A DNA stretch of 64,000 nucleotides from Gymnogyps californianus. Lineage: Eukaryota > Chordata > Aves > Accipitriformes > Cathartidae. This document shows positions 36,541 to 49,240 of the stretch, one piece after another. The DNA is taken from positions 5,022,001-5,086,000 of the forward strand of contig NC_059479.1 of the NCBI RefSeq assembly GCF_018139145.2. Direction: 5' to 3'. The notes under the pieces were generated by a model, which saw only the letters and a program-made list of their open reading frames with translations, was not told where the DNA came from and did no database searches. The translations under genes were made by a program, and so were the position numbers. Every line of letters starts with the position of its first letter. The first letter of the stretch is position 1.

Positions 36541-39500
36541 ATGCATAAGAAGTGATTTCTGAAGATCTCATCTGGCTTATTTTTAATTGGAATAATATTA
36601 GATTTTCTATCTAACTGAATAACAAATGACAGCTGTTGCTTCACTAAGTATTACTGTCAGACATAGATTGATAGATTTGGATTGTATTTTCTTTGAATAT
36701 GAAAGCTGGACTCACAAGTAGCTAAAATAACTGCAAAAAAAGGAGAATGAAGACTATACAGTATGAAATACATATAAGCCATGGACAGTTATATGTTTGT
36801 ATATCATATTTATGTAATTATAATTTTACCGGGCCTTTAGATTCAAAGGATTTCACAACTGCAGCAAGGCCAAAAGATGTATAATCAAAGATACCCATTT
36901 AGAAAGTCACAACTGTGCACCTCCAAATACAGTTGCTTGAAGTAATTTTTTTATATCATTTTACTTCTCCATTATAGAATTCATTATAATGTGTCAGAAC
37001 TTTGGTCAGTTCTTGGAAAACTATAGCTTGATTTTGCGATTTTAACTGAGTTAACTTACTCAGTGGAATAAATATCTTCAGGACTGAATTTCAGACACTA
37101 TTGGTATTATTTTGACAGAACTCAGAAATACAGCTAAATACTATCTCTCTGGAATGTATTTCTGTGTGGTGGTTTCTACTATAAAAAGTGACTACAAGAC
37201 TAAACATGGATAAGATAAAACAACCAATTTATTGATAAATAAGAGAGCAAATTATTATCAGTTGTGATTGCTTTAATTATACATAGCTTTTAGATATTTT
37301 ACGTGACTACTCTGAAATGAATGAAATCCTATTGCTAATGAATCTACCAGCAGAATCCTTCAGCCTTTACACCTGCAAGCAGATGTCCCTTTGTCATGCA
37401 TGTAAGAAACTGAAGTGTTACCTGCCCATCTCTTCTATCTTTATTTCGCTCATATCTACAAAAAAGTTCATTCTCATTATAAGCTACTAGTTCTCCTTTA
37501 CAAGTGCATAATCCAGTAATTTCTGCCAAGGGAATGGTACTCTTTTCAGGTCAAATTACACCAAAGATTTTACTGCTGCTGCCAATCAACTTGAAAAAGT
37601 CCTGTATGTATCAATATGGTCTGTCCATCTCAAGATGTCATGGCCCTCTATAAAAAGATTTGGGTGCTTATGAGGAAGTCTCAGAGATACGACTCAGGTA
37701 GCTGTAAAAATCTATTATTAGCCACAAATTACTTTCTTTTCTGAAGAAAAAGCAAGATTCATTTTTAAACAAAACAATACACATAAGCATTATGATATAT
37801 GGAACTTCTGAAAGATCCTAAGTCAGGTACTCAGCTGAAACCTTAACTAGGATTGACATGGTGCTATGAATGATGCTAAGCCACTGCATAACAAGTGGCT
37901 GGTTTCTATGAGCAAATGTCTGGGCCAGCTCAGTTCCATTAATGTTTTACTCCATTATCTGAGAGCTGACATCTTTTCAGTAATTACTGCAGATGATACC
38001 ACCTCTAGTGTAATTAAAGAACGATTATTTAGAGTGAAGTGAGCCAAGATCGTCCCCATTCTCTGTTTAGGCCAAAGCCAAAGAAGGGCTTGTCAAATAA
38101 AATGGATGTTTTGCATTAGGGAGCAAAAAAAGGGTGATGTAAAGAGTCAAGTAATTTGATGGGCAACGCTGCAGTGGAATTAATTCAATATGTTCAATAC
38201 GGTCAGTTCCATGTGTAGTAATATTGGACAGATGGGTATGATAGCTATGTACTTTCACTGCCTTTGCATTAGTGATTCAGTACTTACAAAGCAAACCTCA
38301 GACAGTTCCTGGCTTGCTGCCCAGTGAGAGAAAGACTGGAAGCAAAACACATTAAATGCTCCTGCAAATCTACATACTCTGCAACCTTTCTGAAATGAGC
38401 CTCTTTCAAAATGACCCCTTGGACACCAACCAAAAAAATAATCATCATGGTAACATGAGCCTATAAACTTTTTGGATTAACAGTTAAATAATAATGAACG
38501 AGAACTGAAAGGAGAATTCACTTTGTATGAATACTAATGAGAGAGGGTTTGATGCATTCTTTGGTTTTGACGGTAACTAGGTATAAGGACTAATTACGTC
38601 TCTTACTTAAAACATAAATTGCATGTTTTAAGGAATTGCTTAATAGAAGAACGGAGTTAATGAATGCATTTTATCAGACCCAGGAAGGTAAAAGATCACA
38701 GCTGACCAAAACATACGTTTCCTAATGCATCAGAGTTCAGTGTTTATACAGCAAAGGTCATGTTTGGTCAACTGGAGATAACAAGTTTTCCCTTCAGGAG
38801 CTGATGGAAAGACAGAGATTCTCAGACATGTAGGGAATTATTTAGAAACAGCCGCAGTTTACCTCCTTGGACAGTATAGTCATCTTTTCAGGCACTTGCA
38901 AATGACTCTATAAATACCATCCACAAAAGACAGTTAGGTTCCCTTATTCTGAAAACAAACATGTCATCATTAACATTTAAAAAACAGATGTAAGAAGAAA
39001 TATGATATTGTCTGGAATCCTGAATGCTGGTGGCCTTGCTAGAATAATAAGATGTCCAATGAATAACTGGGCTCAAATAATTTATATTTACAGCCTGTTT
39101 AATTCAGCTATCCATAACTTCAAGAGATAAACAACAGCTCAGAAACATTGTTATCATTTGACCATTTCATTCTGGAGTTTGTTAAATTCCAGACTCAATT
39201 TCATTACACCTTACTATTTTTTAGTGAATTAATTTTTGTCTTCTAGCCTCTTGTGAGGAAAGACACTGTGATGGGGTGTGTGATATTAAGCTATCAAAGT
39301 TGTCTCTTTCTGGTAACAAAATACTGAAAAACGGGGCTTTGCTTTGCAATTAAGCTTCCTGAATTGAAAGCTGGCCTTCTGCTTTAGTTATGGGACAAAG
39401 TATTTTAGAAGTTGAGGTAAAAACTTAAAATTATGAAGAACTGGCAGATATCAAAGACAGAAGGTGGTGCGGTCAAATGAAAAAATACTGACACTGAATA

Positions 39501-40139
39501 ATAGCTCTGAATATGGAGGAGTATGTGGCTGATTATTAGCACGTTTTCTTTACTTCCTGAGAGATATCCTCCTTGCACCAATATGACAAGTTGCAATTCC
39601 AAATCTGAGAAGCCCTGAGATTTGAGGCTGACAAACCACAGAAACTTTTTCCTGAATGAAAATTGAGCAACCATGTCTGTCCATTTATCAGACTGAGATA
39701 AAAGCACTGATAAACATTGAAATGTCCTCTGTGAACACAGAATACTAGAATTCTCAGAGCTGAGGCCTGAACACAACCTCTACCCGCTATCCTCAAACCA
39801 CAGCATGACCACTCTCAGCATTTTTTTCTGGTCCTATGACTATGCAATAGTTTCACACAAGTAGATCACTACAGCAGGACTGACAGAAAGCAGCATATCC
39901 AGACGGCCCTGCAGCTTTGTGGCTGGAGCAGGCACAGAGATGCTAGCTCCTGTCTCTCTCAGGCAGAGGAAAGAACTGAACCAGTGCAGCCTCTTATGTC
40001 ATTTTAATCTCTCAGCTATTTCATAATGAGACTGAGAGGCGTCTTTTATCTGACATTTATTCTGCTTCATTTGCTTTAGGAATGGGCATCAGATTAAGCA
40101 AAACTGATAGAAGAGCATCTAGACTATAGATCTCCATGA
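36541..40139. other. AT-rich non-coding sequence
   Basis: No gene or known repeat is recognised. Overlapping - strand frames at 39405-39796 (123 and 86 codons) have no recognisable domain. Confidence 0.5.
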
Positions 40140-40736
40140 GACAGTGTCGTGGTTTAACCCCAGCTGGCAACTAAGCCCACACAGCTGCTCGCTCACTCCC
40201 CCAACCCAATGGGATTGGGAAAGAATCAGAAAAGTGAGAATACTTGTGGGTTGAGGTAAAGACAGTTTAATAAGTAAAGTAAAAGCTGTGTGTGCAGCAA
40301 AACAAAGCAAGGAATTCATTCACTACTTCCCATTGTGAAGGCAGGTGTTCAGCCATCTCCAGGAAAGCAGGGCTCCATCACGCGTAACGGTTACTTGGGA
40401 AGACAAATGCCATCACTCCAAATGTCCCCCCTTCCTTCTTCTTCCCCAGCTTTAGATGCTGAGCATGACGTCCTATGGTATGGAATATCCCTTTGGTCAG
40501 TGGGGTCAGCTGTCCCGGCTGTGTCCCCTCCCAGCTTCTTGTGCACCCCCAGCCTCCTCGCTGGTGGGGTGGGGTGAGAAGCAGAAAAGGCCTGGACTCT
40601 GTGTAAGCACTGCTCAGCAGTAATAAAAACATCCCTGAATTCTGAACACTGTTTCTAGCACAAATCCAAAACATAGCCCCATACCAGCTACTATGAAGAA
40701 AATTAACTCTACCCCAGCCAAAACCAGCACAGATAG
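40140..40736 (-). mobile_element. Solo LTR of the same avian endogenous retrovirus family, inverted
   Basis: Read on the + strand the LTR spans TGTCGTGG at 40145 to CAGCACA at 40731, 587 bp. The flanks GACAG (40140-40144) and GATAG (40732-40736) are a 5-bp target duplication with one mismatch. It is the reverse complement of a diverged copy of the LTR at 23556-24155, as both ends and long internal segments show. The ATTAAA signal is kept (40266-40271, - strand), but the TATA box reads TCTAAA (40451-40456, - strand). No internal retroviral region adjoins it. Open frames at 40290-40674 lie in the LTR and are not genes. Confidence 0.87.
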
Positions 40737-43700
40737 GGTCCTAGTTTTTTAACTGTGTTGATACTCAAACTCTTGTGGCAGTCTTACAGGCAAATAAAGA
40801 ACTTATTAGTGAAACTATAGAGTGTATGCAACAGCTGAAGATTATACATTTCTAAATTTGGCCTGTAGAAGTATGTGTTCTGTCTGGGTGATGTTGTAGA
40901 CCTTGAATGTGTCCTTCAAACTGCGTAACACAAAGGTTGGGCCATATATTCTAACAAAAATCTGAGCTAAGCTAGGACATCTATAGAGGGCCGCCACTTG
41001 TAGACTTGTATACTTTTTCTTAAATAACAGTTATCTAACCCTGCTGCTTTCATGAGTAAACAACAGAACACGGAAGGCAAATGAGAACCTCTGGATGAAG
41101 AACAGGCAGCAACAGAGCCGAAGTAAGCAGTTCAGCCTGTACATGCATTTTGTCTTACAGCCAGGGTAGACACGGGATATATTTTGTATGAGAATGTCTC
41201 AGAGCAACATTTGCAACCATTCAGCATCCTACGTATACGCTCTATTTAACGTAGATCAAAGTCTAGTGTCAAAGTTCCCTGCATAATACATATAAACAGA
41301 ATGCAGCATCTTCAGAAATAACACCCAATACATGTTTCTCCTGCACTTAATATGACTTTAGTGCATGATTTACACTTGTTTATTTAAAGAAACATCATAT
41401 ATCTGAATTGTCATGGTACTCAGCAGCTCTCCGTAGACAAGAAAAAAATGTATGACCTCAGACAAGAAATAAACATTCACAGTATTTTTAGCAAATAATG
41501 CCTTAGGTGCATAAGGAAATTATACTATCCTGCACAGGAAATTCATGTGGAAATCATTACTAGTTAGGTATCACTAAAGTTTAGGATTACAGTATGGAAA
41601 CCAAGATGTGACGTTTCTGACATGTATGTACTTGTTCTTACAAAGGTGTCACTGTGTTCCAAATACAGAACCAAACGTAGACTTTAGGGAATCTAGAAGC
41701 CTGATCTTTTTTGCCAATTCCATTCCCAAAAATTACCATGATAAATAAATTATAGCATGAATTGTAAATACATGTTTGAAATGGAATGTCAAATCTGAAT
41801 ATTGTTAAAATTGAGAATGTTAAAATGTTACACTGTAATTATACACAAATTTTGAATTACCACAATCAAATGAAACAAATTATAACAAAATTCAGTATGT
41901 GAGCTCTTCCAATACCTATACTGAATCAAGCAAAATCTCACATATATCCTTCAAAGCTCTCAAGATATGCCGTTCTCTAGCCTTTAAATATGGCAACAGT
42001 ACAAGAATCATACAGCTTCATTTGGAGGTATTCACTTTCATGATTTTTTTTTCTAGATGAAAGAAAAAGATATCCCTAATATCCCCTGTGATTATCATGG
42101 AAATGATTGACATGAACAATTCTTCGCTGGGAATACTGCCGGAGTAGGATTTATAATAGAATTATTATCACCCTCATTTTACACATTGAGAACTCGTGTA
42201 TAAGGGATTAAGCAATATAAGTCACATAGAAGACTCTGCAGTTGAAAACAGGTTGTTTATTGATGTGTTTTTCCACTTAATGCAAAGACCCTTCAACATC
42301 TGCCTTCCACGTCTCATTTACACAGTCTCTAGTAAGGTTTGTATCCCAGTTGATGCCATTGCTTGCTATTGTATTACAAACACTTTTAGTATCCCTGGTA
42401 AGCTGTTACTGAATATTTTAAATCTTTGCTTTATGCCATTTTAAATTGCTAAATTGCTGAATTGTTGATTTCATGCTTATAGTATTTTAAAACCAGTGTA
42501 ATTGCTTATTTTGAGAAGAGTTTGGTTTTGTTTTTAGGCAGAGAAGTACCTGCATTCTGACAGGAGGCTGCTTGCTAGAACTCGATGATAAAATAATTCC
42601 TCTCTTTGAGGTCACTCAGAGACCAAATAGCACCAATATCACAACCATATATCCATCATTTGCAGGATATCTATGATGACAATAGATGACATAGCAGAAA
42701 ACTTATTGCAGTGAATGTGTAGGATAGCAAACAAACCACTGATTATTTTTCTTCCTAGTAGTGTATAATGTATCATTCCCCTTTGTTTCCTTAAATATTT
42801 TGCCAATTTTTCCTTCTTCTAACTCTCCTCAACGCATTTTTGAGCCTTCTTTTTTTCAACCCTCCATTCTATCGTTATCTATGACAGTTATTTACCTGTG
42901 ACCATACTTCTGGTACTGCAAAGAAATCAGGTAATATGGAGAAAGCTATACCAATTAAAAGTCCATCATGAAAGACCTGCATGGACATTTGGAACAGAAC
43001 ACTACGGACAATACTTTCGGGAGTGGTGGACCTACCCAGTGGGCTTTGTACTACCTTCTCCCTATACCACCTACCTTCAACAGGTGACAAAGACCTCCAC
43101 AGGGCATTCTAGTATATCTAGGCATCTCTCTGGGGACCTCCTTTGCCATTTTGTAATCAGTTAACTGATTAGCATTACAAAATTTGAGAAATATTTCTTA
43201 TTATTAATTATGAAGTTTTGATTTTCAGATGTTTTAATTTCATCCAATCTACAAGTCACATCCAAACTTGATTAAATCCTGACCTAGAGTCTTCTAGCGC
43301 TGGGGACTGGAAAGCTTATTTACAGCCTTCTTTTAAGGTTATGAAACCTTTAAAACCCTAGCATTTTAAATATGAGCCTTCAACAGCAATATCATCTTCC
43401 ACAAGCAAATTTCTGCTTTATGTAATGTGAAAAGTGGATGTTACCTTAGGCTGTGCTTCTTATTTAAGTTCATACAGGGCTACACCCTAGAAGGAAGTTC
43501 CTTTTCTGAAATGTCAGAATAAGACTAGGATAAGGGGATGACTTATTTTCTGCCTGATGCTATCTGATTCTGAATTTAAATGAGCAAAACCTCAGGAGAC
43601 TGGTATTTTTCCTAGAGAATCATATGGTGCTTCCAATAGGAAAATATTTACAAGTGAAATGCAGTTGGAAATACTGATGTTAAATGCTAGTGTCATTGGA

Positions 43701-43924
43701 ACTGCTTAGATTTGTTTAAACAGTTGTGCAAGTCTAAAATCGTTATTCCTCTTTGTTGAACTTTTTCGCGTACTGTGTGAGGAAGTTTATACAGTAAGTG
43801 ACCAAACCCAATACTTTAATATATAGTAACAGAAGCATAACTCTGGCTTATGAAAATAATTTCAGTATTTTAAAACCTTTATCAGAAACAATGCAACCAC
43901 TAGAAAAGAAAACACAACTGACTC
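40737..43924. other. AT-rich non-coding sequence
   Basis: No gene or known repeat is recognised. Frames at 42875-43164 are open on both strands (71 and 88 codons) without a recognisable domain. Confidence 0.5.
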
Positions 43925-44245
43925 GCAGTCATTTCACACCGTTTTAGCAGTCTGGAATTGCCCTCTGTGGTCACCTGAAGCCCGACTGGAGGGAAGCTGC
44001 CTCTTGGGACTGGATTTGTCACTGTCAATGTTGAAAGCTTAGGCACTAGGAAGTCCCTGTCTGTCCAGCACACTCTCTAGAGCGTGTCCCAGTGAAAGGT
44101 GCACAGGTATAGAGTTGGTAGCGCAGATGTCAGTAGATGAGTCTGTGACTGGTGATGACCGGGGAAGGCTCTCTGGCTTGTAGCCAGATATGGGAGAGCT
44201 TGCCTGAATCCCTGTCTCAATGCGGAGATCTTGTTGTAAATTATG
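43925..44245 (-). other. GC-richer block with open frames on the - strand
   Basis: Local GC is near 55% (33 of 60 in the 44041-44100 line), against about 37% around it. On the - strand one frame is open from 44258 to a TAA at about 44039 (about 73 codons). After that stop the same frame reads on another 34 codons to a TGA. A second - strand frame is open for about 50 codons over the same DNA. There is no ATG start and no family match. It could be a decayed coding exon, an old repeat or a regulatory segment. Confidence 0.3.
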
Positions 44246-47200
44246 AGACGTATCACATATCAGTTGTCATTAACTCTTTCTTGTATAATTCTATATTATA
44301 TTCACATTCCATTTGGGTAAAGTCATAGAAGAATTCAGGGAAGATAGTCTTAAAAAAAGGGATCATTCTCAGGCTTTAGAAAATAGTGAAAGGAAAACAT
44401 TCTGATCAGTATACTCACAAAACTATTAGTTCCCCTCAAAACAAAATATTTATACATAGATATTATTGCTTGTGCAGTATTAAAAAGAAAAGAAGAAATA
44501 TTTCCAGTACTTTATGTGAATGCAACATCACTTAATAAACGCAAAGTATTTATAAGGAGCTGAATTGCAGTGGTGGTCAGATAATTTTCAGGTGAAAATG
44601 ACAATTTTTTTTTTCCCTATGTTTCAGTTGTGCTTATGTAAAGAACACAAGTGCAAAACTCTTCCATTTTGCAACCACTTGGCATCATCAAGGAGCTTTC
44701 AGAGCGGAGAGGAATTATGTGCTGTCTCATGTATTAGCAGCATAATTATCAGCCCAACCTTAATTCCAGTAAGATATTTTTGTATAAGAAGGAAAAAGCT
44801 GGTAGCTTTTTATGACCTAGAATGTGGTTATGATGCTGTCCCTCTTGGCTGGGAGAGGTTTATCTCCCCAAGGCTGCAGCTTGCCTGTGGAACAAGAGGT
44901 GTCAAGAGAGGCCAAAGCTACTGCCTCCCACTGCTACGGCACATTTGCTCTAAAGCCTAACAGTGATCATTTAATAAGTGCTTCTCTGATTACTAACTTA
45001 ACAGAAATTCCAACTGTTTTGGGGAACCATTTGTGATTGTGGAATACTACAGCATTTCATCCTCAGTCTGATAATCATCTTCATACTTTGCATGTTTGTT
45101 AAATGCTAGCTGAAGAAAGCAATAGATTTCCATTTCAATGAAAAGTAAAATCTTTAACATTTAACTGCAAACCAGCGGCAGTGAGTGAGAAAGCTATGCA
45201 GTTTTTTGTTTCCCATTGGAAACTGTCTACTATCCAGAACAGTGGTCTTAATTCCTAGTAGATTTAAAATTCTATTATAGCAACCAACCGTAAATATACT
45301 TCGTAAGAAGCTTCAGAGTAGTTTCAATCATTAAATACATATTTTATTTTTTTCCCAGTTGTGCAACTCTTCCAAATATTAAATATTAAAACATTACTTT
45401 GCCTCTCAGGTCAGTTCAAGAAATTAAGTAAACTCCATAGAAAGTATCCTAGTGGCTTTTCTGGTAAAGCAAAAGTCTAATATGAGAACTGAATAGCAGG
45501 CAAGGGGTCAGGACCATAAAGATTTTACTTGGATAGTGTTTCAGTTTGTTTACTGACTACTAACACAGTATATACATGGGCCTACAGCATTCTGGATGCA
45601 CCTTAGTATAACTAAGGAACTCTACAAAGAAAAACCACAGCAAATAGGTAGCAGAGGCACTATGATAACAAAAATTAGTGATACCGATGACAGACTTATC
45701 CTGAATATCAACATCTGAAATCAGCCAGCAACTGGCCATAAGAATCATTATGGTTGTTTTACATCTCTCACCAGGGCACATAAGCTCAAGCACAGAGTCA
45801 TATTAACACAGCTATACAGTTTCTGGACTGGATTAACCCAGAGCATGAGGTGAGCAGAATGTGGATCTATCTGCAGCTCTTTGTTCCAATATACCCTACC
45901 TGGGTATAGAAGGTGGATCTGGACTCTCTGTTATGAGGATCTACATTTGAAAGTTCAGAAATGTGCCAATTTGCACTGCAGAAGTTTTTAAAGACAATGT
46001 CATAGCACTTAAAAAATGAACTTTCAATACTCAATGTAAAATTCTAACTGTTTTATGTACAACAATTAGATACAGTAAAAAGTTACAGAACGGTGACCAG
46101 TTATCACTATTTTTCAACATTTTTAAAGTTCTTTCTAACTTCCTTCATTCATTCTGACACATTTGTTGTAATTTTTCGCAGTTACATGATCATATTAGTG
46201 AAATGAAAGCTACTAAACAGTATAACTTGTGTGTCCATAAATTGCTTTTAAGAAAAAAAATTAAAAGTTACTTACTTAAACTTTTTTTTAATAAAACAGC
46301 CTATCTCTATGTATTTCAATTTTCTTTCTATCCCTCTGTTGATAGGATATTTCTACTTCATATGTATAGGAAAAATACATGACAGTATCAGTGATTCACA
46401 GGAACAGCAAAGTAGCAGTACAGCTATGGGGTTCTGCTGTTATTAACAAAATACTTAGTTCTTCTGTGGTGCTCTCCAAGCCCTGGCTCAATTATAGTTC
46501 AATATGCAAATGTCTAGTCATTCTGTAGAATTTATTTTCTTATTTTGGTTTTTTGTCATCTTCAAGGTTGTACTAATACTGTTTTAAACAACATATCATA
46601 GCTTTGGTGTCCTCTATGAGCTCCAATGCAAAGATAAGCAGTATGACTTTCTTCTGGAATACATTTGCAGTATATAATCTGGATTGATATCAACTTCAAA
46701 AAATAAATCAATGGAAAAGCATCAAAGGGGCCCTGTGTCAGATATAATTAAAATTATGCTACTTCAGACGTAGAACCGCCATCTATGTTTCACTAATATA
46801 TAATAATGTATTATTCCACATATCATACTGTACAAATAAGCTAAGTGAGTAAGACCCTAATCAGTAAAAAGAGTCTCTCAATTTAATTATTTTTAAAACT
46901 GGAAGTTGTTTTCAAGTGAAATAGGATGATCAAGATGTTATACTGAGGTATTTTTTAATGTTGTTATTTATAAGCAAATTACAAAATACATTGCTCTGAA
47001 TAGATAAAGAAAGGGCCATTCATAACTTCTGTAATACTACTTTGACTTTTTAAATCAAAATGAAAAGTTTAACCATTCCCAAATCAAAACACTTCATTAC
47101 AATTCAATTTAGCATTAACCTCTCTTGACAAGCAGCCACAGTGCCTTGTAAGAGCTATAATTTATTTGCCTTATCCTCCTGTAAGAAATGGGTTCTTTGG

Positions 47201-48109
47201 CCTTTGATAATGAACTGTGGCGATCCTTTGACTCTCTCAGGGTATCATTTGGTTCAACAATGGCAACAAAATCAGCAGCACATCATGGGAATTCAGCTCA
47301 GAACAAAGTTCAGTGCAGATAAGAAATCAAAGGATGAGGAAAGACTATGTCTAAATCCAAGAATTAAGGACCCATTAGAAAAGCTATCAACTCCCATAAG
47401 ACTTAGGCACAATAAATATGGCAGAACAATGAAAGGCACATTCAGATTATTGAAACCCAAACTGCTGAGTGATGCTGATCAAAGGAAACACTTTAGTGAT
47501 GCACAGAAAGTGAACCGCAAATAGTCTAGTAGTTGTTTAGTCAAAATAGAAGAAATTTTCTGAATATATTCTAAGCAAGTCTCAAGAAGAGAAAAGAAAT
47601 GGTCAGAAATGTACAAATCATCTGAAAGGTCATTAAAAATCACTAAGAATTGAATTTGACTGAGTTATTCTAATTTTACTTTAAGTTGTACACCTGAAAA
47701 GACCTGGTAGAAGTAAGATAGCAAGGTATAATTCTAAAAAGTTAACAGATGATATCTGATTATAGGAAATCCAAAATAAGATCCAAAAAAGGCCTAATCA
47801 AATTAAGTGAATGAAAGAGCACCAGTTAAAAAGCAAACTGAAGACATATTTATCATTCAGTCCACCAGGAATTGCATTATGCATTGTAGCATACACAAAA
47901 TATAAACTAGTTCTTTCCTGAACAAAGGTGTTTCTCTATGACTGTCCCCCACCTGTGATGATTGTCTGCCAGTTCCAGTTAACTTCAACACAGAAAGACG
48001 CTAAACTGAGGTTGTTAAAATGCATAGCTACAGGTACATAAAATCCTATCCTTGGATAACAGTTTACATTCCCTCACATTCTGTTAGATTACAATAGATC
48101 TATTGGTAC
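44246..48109. other. AT-rich non-coding sequence
   Basis: No gene or known repeat is firmly recognised. The 131-codon frame at 44565-44960 and the 127-codon frame at 47141-47524 have no recognised domain. The second has a lysine/arginine-rich C-terminal half. The last several hundred bases may include further decayed parts of the following CR1. Confidence 0.45.
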
Positions 48110-49240
48110 AAGATAGCTTTTAGGGAGACATCATGCATGACAGATCCATGTCTAATAAAATTTAATCCCAAACAAAATTATGGAATAGCTGACATGCAAC
48201 CCAGTGAATTATTAAACTTAGGTAAATACAATTAATCCCGCATACTTCAAGCAACTAGAAAGAATAATACAAAATAAAGAAGGTACAAGCTAAATTGAAT
48301 AAAAGTAACTAATTGAAGGGTCTTTAGTTATAGCCGTAGAAGTAGAATTCTCATCAATATGTCCTTCTAGCAAGAGCCCGAAAGGATACGTTCTTGGCCT
48401 TACATTGTTTCACGTTTATTTGGTTAATTGGAAAAAACCCACCTAATTTGCTCTCTGGTAAATGTCACAGATCCACAAGGATCAAAAAGCACTGAACTAT
48501 AAAGTGGATAGTCCCTGAAACCAAAGCAATCTGGACAGCTTGCTGAGGTGCATACAATTATGTAACGTTTACTTTGATACAGCCAAATATAGTCATACCT
48601 TTAGCATCAAAAGAATGACGATTATACCACAACAGATATTGTCCTGCAAAGCAATGGTTCTTGAAAAAGCTATTGAAATTCCAGTGGATAATCAGCCAGG
48701 ATGTGAGATTTCAGCAGAAACCAAAAGGTCTAATACTCACAAATAAACAGAAAAGAACTCAAGTAAGCAAAGATATTCAGAATGCGGTATCCAAGTTTTG
48801 ACCAATCATAAAAAAAACCCGTAAACACAAGAGGGTTCAGATATATTCCATGAGAATGGTTAAATGCCAGGACAATATGCATGGGAGAATGTAGTAGCTC
48901 ACTACGCTTTATTTATCAAAAAGCTTAAGGTCAAGCCTTTGAGATCAGCTATTGCTCTGTAGATGAAAAATTTGGCAATTGGCTCAGTCTACCAGACAGA
49001 AATATGAGATTAAATGGCTGGAAGACAAATTAGAAACAGTCAGAAATAAGGTTCAGTTTTGTAACAGTGCCAGCATAGGGGCAAATAGAAGATTTTTCAA
49101 CACTAATCATCTTAAAGATGAGGTGGTGGTTTCTTTTTTTCTATAAGATCTGCACCAATACAAACAAAAATTAATTCATGAAGTCAGACTAGATGACAAC
49201 AATACTCCCTTCTGGCTGCATAATCTATTACCTAGATGCT
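48110..49240 (+). mobile_element. Ancient, long CR1 LINE copy (turtle/crocodilian-like lineage)
   Basis: Landmarks of the 3' reverse-transcriptase region and 3' UTR of an ancient CR1 lineage occur in order: 'gggagacatcatgcatgaca' at about 48122; 'caatctggacagcttg' at about 48527; 'gtggataatcagcc' at about 48683; 'gagggttcag' at about 48830; 'atgagaatggttaaatgcc' at about 48850; 'ttatcaaaaagcttaagg' at about 48914; 'ggctggaagacaaattag' at about 49018; 'tctataagatctgc' at about 49140; and a terminal 'gtcagactagatgacaacaa' ... 'ccttctggct' at about 49183-49219. Stops and indels break every frame, so it is a dead copy. The consensus is recalled from memory; colinearity over 1.1 kb makes the identification good, while the left edge is uncertain. 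Confidence 0.75.

Noticed and set aside
40290..40674. Frames of 95 and 98 codons on opposite strands
   Set aside because: They are contained in the second LTR and reflect its GC-rich non-coding sequence.
42896..42915. Possible 20-nt microexon on the - strand between TTTCTTTGCAG and GTAAAT
   Set aside because: Splice-like motifs this short are common by chance, the length is not a multiple of three, and no neighbouring exon was found.
43958..43975. CTCF-like sequence 'gccctctgtggtc'
   Set aside because: It lacks a base of the core spacing and the wider consensus is poor.
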